From contig CP042279.1 in the NCBI GenBank assembly GCA_007858575.1, forward strand, positions 1,426,001 through 1,490,000: a DNA stretch of 64,000 nt, read 5' to 3'. A model generated the notes under the pieces. That model was not told where the DNA came from. It saw only the letters and a program-made list of their open reading frames with translations, and ran no database searches. Positions 8,611 to 17,988 of the stretch are shown here, piece by piece (positions within the stretch are counted from its first letter, which is position 1; every line of letters starts with the position of its first letter). Both the position numbers and the translations under genes were made by a program. The DNA is from Streptomyces sp. WAC08241. Lineage in GTDB: Bacteria; Actinomycetota; Actinomycetes; Streptomycetales; Streptomycetaceae.

Positions 8611-8628
8611 CTTGAGAGCGCTCTCAAG
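8611..8628. promoter_or_regulatory. LacI-family operator before the glucanase
   Basis: CTTGAGAGCGCTCTCAAG is a perfect 18-bp palindrome with the central CG typical of LacI/CebR-type operators (for comparison, CebR sites are TGGGAGCGCTCCCA). It lies 67-84 bp upstream of the GH64 start, where it could cover the promoter. No lacI-type gene is in the window, so the regulator is encoded elsewhere. Confidence 0.7.
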
Positions 8629-9128
8629 AATGGGAGGGCGGGATGGACCTGTCAATGGCCGCGACGGATCCGGCGGCGGCCGGCGGGGCGCCCCCGCCTC
8701 GCCCTCCCGACGCGCGAGCGACAGAATTTGATCGGTTTATTGCATTTCAGGTACGGCGGCCGGTCGCTTTGTGCAACCGGAGTGACCGGTGGGGTTGTCC
8801 TTTCGGCAAAGTCACACGGGCAACCCGAACTGACTATGCTCACCGGTGTGTTGCGCTGCGCTCACAGCGAGTCATGAACGTCGTGGGCGCGGACGGAGTA
8901 CGGCCGTGAAGGAAAGCGCCCGCCGGCGCGATTCCCCGAGCGGCCCCCGGGTTTCCGCCCGTCGGGTTTTCATCGGAGCACGCGTACACATGCCCGAATG
9001 AAGTCCGTCTCCGTCCCTTTCGGCGCACCGCACTCCCACGGTCCGCTCATTCCAGACTTCTTAGGGACCCTCGTGATGGTTCGTGCAGGTTCGATTTCCA
9101 GATCCCGGCCGGCTCCGGTCGTCCGGGA
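8629..9128. other. Intergenic region between divergent glucanase and conservon
   Basis: There is no supported gene. It is relatively AT-rich for this genome (for example TTTGATCGGTTTATTGC near 8729) and contains a plausible rightward -10, GACTATGCT, at 8830-8838. An 11-codon ORF (8874-8909, MNVVGADGVRP) follows but has no clear ribosome-binding site. The conservon promoter is probably here. Confidence 0.4.
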
Positions 9129-10622
9129 ATGGCTCCTCCCCCGGGAGTTCTGGCGGGAGCCTCCCTGATCGCGCTCCTCCTTTCCCCTGCACAGATACGG
9201 ACACCGGTCGCCTGGTGCGGTCTCGTCGCGGTCGCCCTGACGGCGCTGACCTCGGCCGGGACCGCGCGCCGGGTGCGCTCGGCGGAGGCGGCCCGCCACA
9301 CCCGGGCGAGGGCCGAGGCCGAGAGGTACTACGAGCAGCGCGAGGCCGCCCTGCTCGGACGCCTCGCCGACCAGCGGGCCACCACCGTCTGGCTCGCCGA
9401 GGAGCTCCTGCCCGCGGCCGTCGCCCGGCTGAAGAGGGGCGACCCCGCCTCCGACATCCTGCGCGCCGTCGACTTCGGCAAGCACCTCGACAAGGAGTTC
9501 ACCGAAGCGCTCAAGGGCGCCCTCCGGGCCCTCCTGGAGGCGGTCGAGGCCGAGGAGCACACCCGCGACGCCTCCCAGCGGGCGCTCGTGGCGGTCGCGC
9601 GCCGCGTCCAGGCGATCGTGCACCAGCTCGCCAAGGACCTGCACGCCATGCAGATCCTCCACGGCAACGACATCGTGGTCTCCCGCGGCCTCCAGGACGT
9701 CGACCACCGCAACGCCCTGATCGGCCGCCTCGCCGCCAGCATCGCGGTCCTGGGCGACGCCCGCCCCGGACGCCAGTGGTCGAAGACGATCCCGCTCTAC
9801 GACATCCTGCGCGGAGCCATGTCGCGCATCGTGGACTACCCCGCGTCAAGCTCCAGGCGGTGGCGGAGGTGGCCGTGGTCGGCCCCGGCGCCGAGCCGCT
9901 GATGCACCTGTTCGCCGAACTCCTCGACAACGCCACGTCGTTCTCGCCGCCGCACGCCCCCGTGGAGGTCACCGCCAACGAGGTGCCTCCGGCGTCGTGG
10001 TCGAGATCGAGGACCGGGGCGTCGGCCTCACCGAGGAGGTCAGGCAGCGCGTCGAGCGCGTCATGGCGCAGTCGCAGCGCACCATCCAGCTCGCCAGCCT
10101 CGGCGAGGTGACCCAGCTCGGCCTCCCCGTCGTCAGCCGCCTCGCCCGCGAGCACGGCTGCGAGGTCCACCTGCGCACCTCCGCCTACGGAGGCGTACGG
10201 GCCGTCGTGCTCGTCCCCCGGAACCTGATCACCACCATGCCCCCGTCCGCCCTGCGGCCCAACGACTTCGCCCGCAGGCGCGCGAACGGCCCGACTGGCC
10301 CCGTGAGCGGACTGTACCGGCCCGCGGGCGGCCCGACCCGGCCCGCCCCGGTGCCCACGCCGACGCCCCCGCCCCTGCCGTCCCCCGCCCTCGCCATGGA
10401 GACCGGCGAGGTCAGGAAGGCCCCCAACGGCCTCCCGCAGCGGCGGCGCGAGTCGCCCGTCCCGATCCCGGTCGTGGTGACGGGCCCCACGCCCCCGCCG
10501 TACCGGTCTCCTCCAAGCCGTCCCCCCAGCCGGGCCTGATGTGGGAGGCCTTCAACGGCGAGAAGAAAGCGGCCGCCGATCCTTCCCCCTCCCCCCACGA
10601 GCCTTCAGATGAGGTCGAGTAA
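9129..10622 (+). CDS. cvnA: Conservon sensor-kinase-like protein CvnA
   Basis: Two N-terminal membrane spans (VLAGASLIALLLSP and TPVAWCGLVAVALTALTSA) are followed by an Arg/Glu coiled region and a histidine-kinase-like domain: LQDVDHRNALIGRLAASIAVLG (dimerisation helix with His), LMHLFAELLDNATSFSPPHAPVEV (N box) and VVEIEDRGVGL (G1). The last 120 residues are Pro-rich and probably disordered, ending EPSDEVE. Frame changes near 9840, 9985 and 10510 are one-base losses; length about 498. In conservons this protein scaffolds CvnB-D at the membrane, and kinase activity is often unproven. The first in-frame ATG is used; an upstream start (9076) would need another indel. Confidence 0.85.
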
Positions 10623-10623
10623 C

Positions 10624-11031
10624 ATGCAGCCACTGCCCAACATGGACTGGATGCTCACGGAGCTCGTCAACAGCGTTCCGTTCGTACGCCACGTGGTCAT
10701 CCTCTCGGCGGACGGACTCAGCATCGGGCAGGCGAACACGGCGCCCGACACCGCCGACGCCATCGCCGCCGCCTGCTCCGGCATCCAGAGCCTGGCCCGG
10801 GCCATCGCCCAGATGTTCCCGCACGGCGACGGCTCCACGCGGATGGTCGGCATCGAGGCCGACGGAGGCTACTTCTCCCTGATGGCGGCCGGCCCCGGCG
10901 CCTACCTCGCGGTCCTCGCCGACCAGGAGGTGGACGCCGGACTGCTCGGCGACCGCATGCGGACGCTGGTGGCCCGGATCGGCCAGCACATGACCAGCCC
11001 GCCCCGGCAGGACGTCAGGCAGGCGATGTGA
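10624..11031 (+). CDS. cvnB: Roadblock/LC7-domain protein CvnB
   Basis: 135 residues, intact. Starts MQPLPNMDWMLTELVNSVP one base after the cvnA stop. The Roadblock/LC7 pattern is clear: VRHVVILSADGLSIG, IAAACSGIQSLARAIAQMF and YFSLMAAGPGAYLAVLADQEVDAGLLGDRM. Roadblock proteins act as regulators or GTPase-activating partners of small GTPases, here CvnD. The stop overlaps the GTG of cvnC by 4 bp, indicating translational coupling. Confidence 0.92.
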   Translation: MQPLPNMDWMLTELVNSVPFVRHVVILSADGLSIGQANTAPDTADAIAAACSGIQSLARAIAQMFPHGDGSTRMVGIEADGGYFSLMAAGPGAYLAVLADQEVDAGLLGDRMRTLVARIGQHMTSPPRQDVRQAM

Positions 11032-11383
11032 CATCGGAGAATCCGGGCCCCTGGAATGAAGGCAACCCCGTTCCGCTCTACGTCATCACCGGCGGCTCCG
11101 GTTCCTCGCCCAAGGGCTTCAACCTGGTCACCCTGATCGTGGCAGGGCCGCGCCCGACCCCTCGATGCAACCCGAGCAGGCCGCCATCCTCACGATGTGC
11201 GCGTACCCGCTCTCGGTGGCCGAGGTGTCGGCCTACCTCAGCCTTCCGTTCAGCGTCGTCACCGCGCTGCTCGCCAAACTCGTCGAGAACGAACGGGTCG
11301 AGGCCATCGCACCCGTGCCGGTGGCGGCCTATCCCGAACGCGGCCTACTGGAGGCGGTGATCCATGGACTACGCAAGCTCTGA
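11028..11383 (+). CDS. cvnC: DUF742 protein CvnC
   Basis: GTG start inside the cvnB stop (GTGA). MTSENPGPWNEGNPVPLYVITGG is followed, after a frameshift near 11155, by MQPEQAAILTMCAYPLSVAEVSAYLSLPFSVVTALLAKLVENERVEAIAPV: a winged-helix-like DUF742 domain in which YPLSVAEVSAYLSLP is characteristic. About 118 residues. It overlaps cvnD by 20 bp. It is the third component of the conservon signalling complex; its biochemical role is not established. Confidence 0.9.
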
Positions 11384-11987
11384 CACGCTCGTTCCCGGCC
11401 CGCGCGGCACCGACAAGCTGCTGCCGCACAGCGCCAGGGGCGTCAAGGTCGTGATCGTCGGCGGCTTCGGCGTCGGCAAGACGACCATGGTCGGGACGGT
11501 GAGCGAGATCCCGCCCCTGACCACCGAGGAGACCATGACGCAGGCGGGCGTCGGGATCGACCACAACCCCGGCGCCGAAGGCAAGAACACCACGACCGTC
11601 GCGCTGGACTTCGGACGGATCAGCATCAACCAGGAGCTGGTCCTCTACCTGTTCGGCACCCCGGGACAGGAGCGCTTCTGGTTCCTGTGGAACGGCATCT
11701 TCGAAGGGGCGCTCGGCGCGGTGGTCCTCGTCGACACGCGCAGGATCGAGGTCTGCTTCGAGGTCATCACCCGCCTGGAGGACCGCCGCGTCCCCTTCGT
11801 CGTGGCCGTCAACACCTTCCCGGAGGCCCCGCAGTACCCCGTGGAGGAGCTGCGCACCGCCCTGGCCCTCGGCGAATCCGTGCCCCTCGTCACCTGTGAC
11901 GCACGGGACCGGGCGTCCTGCCGCGACGCCCTGCTCTCGCTGATGGACTACCTGCACACCCTCGTCGCCGCCCAGGAGACCGCATGA
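11364..11987 (+). CDS. cvnD: Conservon small GTPase CvnD
   Basis: 207 residues, unbroken. P-loop GGFGVGKTT (about 33-41), a switch I region around ETMTQAGVGID, switch II GTPGQERFWFLWNGIF (DxxG replaced by the G-T-P-G-Q-E-R form typical of this family), and NTF in place of the canonical NKxD. The start lies within cvnC and the stop overlaps the P450 ATG (ATGA). In conservons the nucleotide state of CvnD is thought to switch the CvnA-C membrane complex. Confidence 0.92.
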   Translation: MDYASSDTLVPGPRGTDKLLPHSARGVKVVIVGGFGVGKTTMVGTVSEIPPLTTEETMTQAGVGIDHNPGAEGKNTTTVALDFGRISINQELVLYLFGTPGQERFWFLWNGIFEGALGAVVLVDTRRIEVCFEVITRLEDRRVPFVVAVNTFPEAPQYPVEELRTALALGESVPLVTCDARDRASCRDALLSLMDYLHTLVAAQETA

Positions 11988-13423
11988 CCTTCCCACCCGC
12001 CGAACACGCCACCGCGCAGGCGGGCCGGATCCCGCCCCCGGCTGCTCGGCCCACGCCGCCACCGGAACCGACGGGGCGACCCGGCTCTACGGCGAGGCGG
12101 CGGCCACGGACCCCATGGGCCTGTACGAGGAACTGCGGGCCGCCCACGGCCCGGTGGCGCCCGTCCTGCTCGACGGCGACGTGCGCGCCTGGCTCGTCCT
12201 GGGATACCTGGAGAACCGCGACGTGGCCAGCCGCCCGACCCAGTTCTCCCGCGACCCCCGTGTCTGGCACGGCTGGCGGAGCGGGGAGATCGACCCCGCC
12301 ACCTCGCCGCTCATGCCGATGATCGGCTGGCGCCCCGACTGCGTCTGCGCGGACGGCGAGGAGCACCAGCGGCTGCGCGGCGCGGTCACGGCCGGCCTCA
12401 GCCAGTTCGACCACCGGGGCGTCTGCCGCCACATCACCCGCTTCGCCCACCAGGTGATCGACGGGTTCTGCGAGAAGGGCGAGGCCGAGCTGGTCGGGCA
12501 GTTCACCGAGCACCTGCCCATGCTCACCCTCATCCACCTGCTCGGCATGACGGACGAGGAGGCCCCGAGCTGGTGCACGCCGCCCGGGACCTCTTCAAGG
12601 CCACCGAGACGTCGCTCGCCAGCAACGCCTTCGTCCTGGAGAGCCTCGAACGGCTCGTCGCCGCCAAGCGCGCCCACCCGGGGCACGACATCGCCTCCGC
12701 CCTGATGGCCCACCCCGCCGGCCTCACGGACGAGGAGGTCCAGCACCACCTGCGCCTCATCCTGCTCGCCGGGTACGAGACGACCGCCAACCTCATGTCC
12801 AACGTCCTGCGGATGGTCCTCACCGACCCCCGGTTCCGCGGTTCGCTGGCCGGCGGCCAGATGACCCTGCCCGAGGCCGTGGAGCAGGTCCTCTGGGACG
12901 AGCCGCCGCTGATGGTGTGCCCGGGCCGCTGGGCCAACAGCGACACCACCCTCGGCGGACAGGAGATCAAGGCGGGGACATGCTCTCCTCGGCCTGGCGG
13001 CGGGGAACGTCGACGAGACGATCCGGCCGGACCCCGCGGCCCCCGTGCACCACAACCGGGCGCACCTCTCCTTCAGCGCCGGTACGCACGAGTGCCCCGG
13101 TCAGGACATCGGCCGCATCATCGCCGACGCCGGCATCGACATCCTGCTCACCCGGTTGCCGGACGTGGCCCTCTCCGTACCGGAGGAGAGCCTCGCCTGG
13201 CGCTCCAGCACCTGGGCCCGCCACCTGACGGCGCTGCCCGTGAGCTTCTCCCCGCGTCCTCCCCGGGCCGACGACGGCCCGGCCCCGCTCCCGGCCCCGC
13301 CCGTCCAGAGCGACGGGGTCCCGCCGGTGCCGCCGGTTCCGGCGGACGCCCCGCGGGGCGCGCCGGCCCGAGGCCCGCGCCTCGTGGTGGACGCGCGTGA
13401 AGCGCCTGCTGGGCGGACGGTAG
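11984..13423 (+). CDS. Conservon cytochrome P450, CYP157-like, lacking the EXXR arginine
   Basis: After a Pro-rich N-terminus: MGLYEELRAAHGPVAPVLLDGDVRAWLV, I-helix LILLAGYETTANLMSNVLRMVL, K-helix AVEQVLWDEPPLMVCPGRWA and haem loop HLSFSAGTHECPGQDIGR with the Cys ligand. The K-helix motif, normally E-x-x-R, is E-Q-V-L with Trp next. Absence of EXXR is the known hallmark of the CYP157 family, whose genes occur in Streptomyces conservons. Frame changes near 12035, 12565, 12980 and 13355 are needed; the last gives the end WWTRVKRLLGGR and TAG at 13421-13423. About 480 residues. The substrate is unknown; a convergent terpene synthase is adjacent. Confidence 0.85.
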
Positions 13424-13428
13424 GAGCC

Positions 13429-13460
13429 GACGGCGGCGGGGCCCGACCTCCGCCGCCGTC
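13429..13460. terminator. Bidirectional terminator hairpin
   Basis: GACGGCGGCGG (13429-13439) pairs perfectly with CCGCCGCCGTC (13450-13460) around a 10-nt loop. It sits between the convergent P450 and terpene synthase genes and overlaps the stop codon of the latter. Confidence 0.7.
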
Positions 13461-14486
13461 ACTCCTGGAAGGAGACGTCCGAGGCGGTGTAGCGGGGCGC
13501 GCCGGTGTACCAGGCGTGGATCCCGGAGAGGAACCCGCAGGCCCCCGGAGCCAGGCTCTCCAGCTCGGCCTGCTCGGCCGGGTCGAGCCCGGCCCGCCGG
13601 ACCAGGAGCGGCACCTCGTTCCGCCGGAGGTGCTCGAAGTCCCGCAGCCGGGCGTTCACCAGGTTCAGGGCGGCGGGCACGGCGTCGTGGAGGGCGATCC
13701 CGAGGACGCCCCGACCACCACGACCAGGTTGTTGACGTCGTTCTCTCGTGGACCTCGCGCTCGTAGGAGGCGATGTCGTTCGCGAGGCCCATGAAGTCCA
13801 TGAAGGCGTCCAGGAGGGCGCGCACGGTCCGGCTGTGCCGGATCTGCTCGGGTATGCGCGCGCCGGTCGCCAGCTCGACGGAGTAGGGGCAGTGTGGGCG
13901 GCGAAGCTCTCCCGCCGGAACGGGGCGTAGTCGATCAGGTGGGGGACGCGGCCGGTGCGGCTGTTGGCCAGCTCCTCGACCCCGCGTCGACGTACCTCGC
14001 CAGGGCCCGGTTGAAGTCGTGCCGCCAGTGGGCGAGTCCCGGCGGGAAGAGGTGCTGTTGCAGATCGGCGATGCCCCGCTCGACGGCGTTCACCGGCTCC
14101 GGCAGCCGGGCGTCGGGCTCGGGCCGCAGGAAGGCGTGCAGCCGGGCGGTGAAGAGCCGCGCGCCGGGCAGGTCACCGGTCTGCTTGAAGGCCGAGGCGA
14201 AGTGGTCGTCCCAGGCCAGGGCCCATATGTTGAACCGGTGGTTGAGCCGGAGGGCGGGCAGCGGGGCGTCGGGGAGCGTCCAGGCGGTCAACTGGTCGAC
14301 GGTCATGGCGTGGAACTTGGTCCGGGACCATATGGCAGGGTGGCCGGGCAGCTCCCCGTACCCCTCCAGCATGCCCATCTCGCGCGCCCAGGTCTCGCTC
14401 TCCCGGTGCAGGCTCGACAGGTATGGGTTCACCCGCAGCGGATGGGGCATCCACAACTGCGGGGGCTCGACGGTGCGCACGGTCAT
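13459..14486 (-). CDS. Type I terpene synthase (sesquiterpene-cyclase family)
   Basis: Starts MTVRTVEPPQLWMPHPLRVN behind GGAGG. The first metal site lies in FNIWALAWDDHFASAFKQTG (acidic DD, shorter than DDxxD) and the second in MGLANDIASYEREVHE, matching the NSE triad (N/D)DxxSxxxE. The arginine sensor and C-terminal helices follow (HLRRNEVPLLVRRAGLDPAE ... GIHAWYTGAPRYTASDVSF). Frame changes near 13970, 13890, 13745 and 13705 are needed; length about 342 residues, usual for bacterial sesquiterpene cyclases. It should ionise and cyclise a prenyl diphosphate, probably FPP, with Mg2+. The product cannot be read from sequence. The conservon P450 alongside is a candidate tailoring enzyme. Confidence 0.85.
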
Positions 14487-14997
14487 GGGGACCGACCTCC
14501 TACTCTCCTCGGTCCGCCACGGCATGCGGACCACCATGGGGCGGCCCGCCCGGGGAGGGCGCGCCGCGCGCGCCCGTACGTGACGACGACCGCCCCGGCC
14601 GCGAGGCCGGACGGTGCCCGCCTCACAACCCTCCAAACCTGCCCGTCACGAACGGCCGGCAATCACCCGACATTCGCTGACTCACCATCAGAACAGGTTC
14701 GCTCGCGGAACGGAACGGTCCTCCTCGTGCACTTTCCATGAACCAGGGACAAGAACGGTCACTCCACCGCCCCTCACGTGGCATCCACGGAGGTGACCGA
14801 CCCCTCCCGCCCACGCCGGACACGGGCCTCCACCGAGCCGTCGAGGCCGGGGACCGCGGGCCCCCAGGGCCCGTGCGGACCCGCGAAGGCCTTCGGCGGC
14901 CGACGGAGTTCGGCTCTTTTCGGCTACTCGCCGCGGTGCGTCGACCGGTCCCCGTCCTCCAGCGGCCCCCACTGCCGTTGCCGCCGGCGCGCTCCGC
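14487..14997. other. Intergenic region, no supported gene
   Basis: About 510 bp between the terpene synthase start and the 3' end of the first GntR gene. Open frames exist on both strands but lack a convincing RBS and natural composition. A patch near 14640-14720 is AT-richer (ATTCGCTGACTCACCATCAG) and probably contains the terpene synthase promoter. CGGGCCCCCAGGGCCCG near 14855 is a short inverted repeat. Confidence 0.4.
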
Positions 14998-15750
14998 TCA
15001 CTCCACCGTCCCCACCACGCCCCGCCCGCCCCGGGGCCGGGTGGTCGGGGAGGCGGGTGTCCAGGGCGAGGCGGGAGACGATGCGGTAGCGGTCGCCGCG
15101 GTAGAGGGAGCGGACGTACTCGACGGGGCGGCCGGTCGTGTCGGAGGTGGTCCGGTCGAAGAGCAGGGCGGGGAGAGGACCGGGACGTCCAGGAGGGCGG
15201 CCTCCTCCTCGCTCAGGACGGTCGGCTCGATGGACTGCACCGCGTGGGCCGTGCGGATGCCGCGCCGCTCGCGCAGATGGCGTAGAAGCCGCCCTCCATG
15301 TCGGCGGCGGTGAGGCCGGGGACCAGGTCGGCGGGGACGTGGAGGTGCTCCAGGGCGATCGGGGCGCCGTCGACGTGCCGGAGGCGGGTCACGTGCACCA
15401 GCTCCGCCGCCGGGGAGACCGCGAGCCTCCGGCCGATCCGGGCGCCGGCCCGTACCGTACGCAGGTCGAGCACCGTGCTCGTCCAGTCGCCCCGGCTCGG
15501 GGCGCGCCCGCGCCCCGGTGCTCGGCGACCAGCTCCTGCGTGACCTTGTCGGGCGCGACGAACATGCCGCGGCCGTGCTCCCGCACCAGCAGGCCCGTCG
15601 CCACCAGCTCGTCGACGGCCGCGCGGAGCGTGGGCCGCGAGACGCCCAGGGCCGCGCAGAGGGTGCGCTCGAGGGGATGGCGTCGCCGGGGCGGCGGCCG
15701 TCGATCACGGTCAGCAGGTGCTCCCGCACCCGTTCCCGCTTGAGCTCCAT
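14998..15750 (-). CDS. GntR/HutC-family regulator, copy 1
   Basis: Starts [28 protein letters not shown]. The winged HTH continues [42 protein letters not shown] after a frame repair. The C-terminal UTRA ligand domain reads [41 protein letters not shown] ... [19 protein letters not shown] ... [22 protein letters not shown], as in DasR-type regulators that bind amino-sugar phosphates. About 250 residues with at least four frame repairs. It is a close paralogue of the next gene, in tandem with a 34-bp gap. The last 30 residues (after [11 protein letters not shown]) are Gly/Arg-rich and may be misread because of another deletion. Confidence 0.8.
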   Translation of the reverse strand: MELKRERVREHLLTVIDGRRPGDAIPSSAPSARPWASRGPRSARPSTSWWRRACWCGSTAAACSSRPTRSRRSWSPSTGARARPEPGRLDEHGARPAYGTGRRPDRPEARGLPGGGAGARDPPPARRRRPDRPGAPPRPRRPGPRPHRRRHGGRLLRHLRERRGIRTAHAVQSIEPTVLSEEEAALLDVPVLSPPCSSTGPPPTRPAAPSSTSAPSTAATATASSPASPWTPASPTTRPRGGRGVVGTVE

Positions 15751-15784
15751 GCCCGCCCCTCCCCGCCGCGCCGTCCGTCGCGGG

Positions 15785-16548
15785 TCAGTATGCATCCCCC
15801 TCGGTGGAGGAGGTCACGACCCCGTCGCGGGTGAAGTCCAGGCGGGAGACGATGCGGTACCGGTCGCCCCGGTAGACCGAGTGGACGTACTCGACGGGCC
15901 GGCCCTCCGCGTCCAGGGTGAGGCGCTCGATGAGGAGCGCGGGGAGAGGACGGGGACGTCCAGGAGCGCGGCCTCGTCCTCGCTGACGACGGTCGGCTCG
16001 ATCGACTGGGTCGCCTCCTTGACCCGGACCCGGTGGTGCTCCCGCAGGTGGTCGTAGAGGTCGCCCGCCTCCAGCTCCTCCGGGGTGAGCGCGGCGCCGA
16101 CGAGGTCCGCCGGGATGTGCAGGTGCTCGATGGCCATGGGCGAGCCGTCGACGAGCCGGAGGCGGGCGACGTAGAGCAGCTCGGCCGCGGGGAGAGGCGG
16201 AGCCTACGGCCGATGCGGGCGCCGGCCCGGATCGTGGCGGACTCCAGGACGGTGCTGGACCAGGTGCCCGAGGCGCGGGCACGGCGAAGGCCGCCTCGTC
16301 CGGGGCGAGTTGCTGCACGATCTTGGCGGGGGCGACGAACATGCCGCGGCCGTGCTCCTGTACGAGCGCGCCCGTGGCGACGAGTTCGTCGACGGCCGCG
16401 CGCAGGGTGGGCGGGAGACGCCGAGGGCGGCGCAGAGGGTGCGCTCCGACGGGATGGGGTCGCCCGGGCCGCCCGCCTCGATCAGGCCGAGCAGGTGCTC
16501 CCGTACCCGCTCCCGCTTCAGCACTCCGCTGGAGGAGCCGTCCTTCAT
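15785..16548 (-). CDS. GntR/HutC-family regulator, copy 2
   Basis: Starts [20 protein letters not shown] behind [64 protein letters not shown] domain: [46 protein letters not shown], then [20 protein letters not shown] and [29 protein letters not shown]. About 254 residues after three frame repairs (near 16410, 16280 and 15945). It is divergent from the sugar-ABC operon, with palindromic sites in the 190-bp gap, so it is the natural candidate regulator of that operon. It resembles DasR but is shorter at the N-terminus and is not its obvious orthologue. Confidence 0.82.
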
Positions 16549-16560
16549 GCCGTTCTCCTG

Positions 16561-16587
16561 ACTGATCAGTTGATCCTGACTGGTCAA
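16561..16587. promoter_or_regulatory. GntR operator candidate, regulator side
   Basis: ACTGATCAGT (16561-16570) is a perfect 10-bp palindrome, and TTGATC ... GGTCAA overlaps it. The half-site GGTCAA is shared with the perfect site at 16705-16720, which suggests the same protein binds both. Confidence 0.45.
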
Positions 16588-16704
16588 CTGGTAAGTCCGA
16601 TGGTAACCCGGCGCCTTGACCTGTCGTCGAGTGAACGGCACATGTTTTCCGGGGATTGACGGCCGGAACGGACCGTGCCACCTTCTGCTCACACACCTGA
16701 CCAC

Positions 16705-16720
16705 TTGACCAATTGGTCAA
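16705..16720. promoter_or_regulatory. GntR operator, sugar operon side
   Basis: TTGACCAATTGGTCAA is a perfect 16-bp palindrome 18 bp upstream of the binding-protein start. It resembles DasR-responsive elements, whose core is TGGTCTAGACCA, but with an AATT centre. A TGACCAC half-site precedes it. The position is suited to repression by the divergent GntR proteins. Confidence 0.7.
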
Positions 16721-16738
16721 ACAAGCAGCGAGGTGCCC

Positions 16739-17988
16739 GTGAACGTCCGTCCCCTCGGCAGAACTGTCGCCCTCGCGGTGACCGTCGTGCTCGCCGCCAC
16801 TGCCTGTAGCGGCTCCGACGACCCGAAGGCCTCCGGAGGGCCGGAGAAGGTCACCGTCTGGATCATGAAGGACAGCGTCACCGACGCCTTCCTCGACCGC
16901 TTCCGCACCGGCTTCGAGGCGGAGCACCGGGGCATCGACCTCGACATCCAGATCCAGGAGTGGGACGGCATCGGCGAGAAGGTCACGGCCGCCCTCGCCA
17001 GCAAGGACGCCCCGGACGTCATCGAGGTCGGCAACACCCAGGTCGCCCAGTACGCGGCCAGCGGCGGCGTCCGCGACCTCAGCGACAAGGTCGCCGCACT
17101 GAACGGCGCCGACTGGCTGCCCGGACTTGCCGAGCCCGGGAAGGTCGACGGCAAGCAGTACGGCATCCCCTGGTACGGGGCCAGCCGCGTCGTGATCTAC
17201 CACAAGGATCTCTTCGCCGCGGCCGGCGTCACCCCGCCGAAGACCCAGGAGGAGTGGCTCGCAACCACCGCCCGGCTGAACAAGGGCAAGACGCAGGGCA
17301 TCTACCTCCCCGGCCAGAACTGGTACACCCTCTCCGGCTTCGTCTGGGAGGCCGGCGGCGACCTCGCCGTCCAGGACGGCGGGAAGTGGAAGGGCGCGCT
17401 CGACACCCCGCAGGCCCTCGCGGGGATGGACTTCTACCGCAGGCTCCAGGCCCTCGGCAAGGGGCCCAAGGACGCCGACGAGTCCAAGCCCCCGCAGGCC
17501 GAGGTTCGCCAAGGGCGACGTCGCCCAGATCATCGCCGTCCCCGGCGGCGCGAAGATCGTCGAGGAGATCAACCCCGCCCTCAAGGGCAAGCTCGCCTTC
17601 TTCCCCTCCCCGGCCGCACGGCCGGCAAGCCCGGCGCGGTTCACCGGCGGCTCCGACTTCATCGTCCCCGAGGCCTCCACCCACCCCGACGCCGCCTACG
17701 AGGTGGTCGAGGCGCTGGCCGGCGAGAAGTGGCAGACGGACATGGCCAGGACCATGAGCTACGTCCCCAACCGCACCTCCTCGCCCGGGTCGTCCAGGAC
17801 GACGAGGGCACGGCCGTCATGGCCGCGGGCGCCGCCCAGGCCGGGCGACCCCCAACTCCCCGCAGTGGGCGGCCGTCGAGGCCACCAACCCGATCAAGCA
17901 GTACATGACCGCCGTGCTCACCGGCACCGACCCTGCTGCCGCGGCGCGCACCGCGTCCGAGAGCATCACGAGGACCCTCGGCTCGTGA
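16739..17988 (+). CDS. Carbohydrate ABC transporter substrate-binding lipoprotein (family 1)
   Basis: GTG at 16739 has GCGAGG at the right distance; a GTG six bases earlier has none. The lipoprotein signal is LGRTVALAVTVVLAATAC. Family-1 binding-protein features follow: KVTVWIMKDSVTDAFLDRFRTGFEAEH, DAPDVIEVGNTQVAQYAASGGVRDLSD, YGIPWYGASRVVIYHKDLF and GGSDFIVPEASTHPDAAYEVVEALAG, ending AARTASESITRTLGS. Frame changes near 17505, 17615, 17780 and 17850. About 418 residues. Gene order (binding protein, two permeases, GH20) is that of the dasABCD N,N'-diacetylchitobiose system, so chitin-derived sugars are the likely ligands; this is inference from context. Confidence 0.85.

Noticed and set aside
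8874..8909. An 11-codon leader peptide before the conservon
   Set aside because: No Shine-Dalgarno, no codon bias for one amino acid and no terminator follows.
15785..16548. Assignment as dasR itself
   Set aside because: The N-terminus and HTH sequence differ from DasR, a tandem paralogue is present and the operator centre differs, so only DasR-like is justified.
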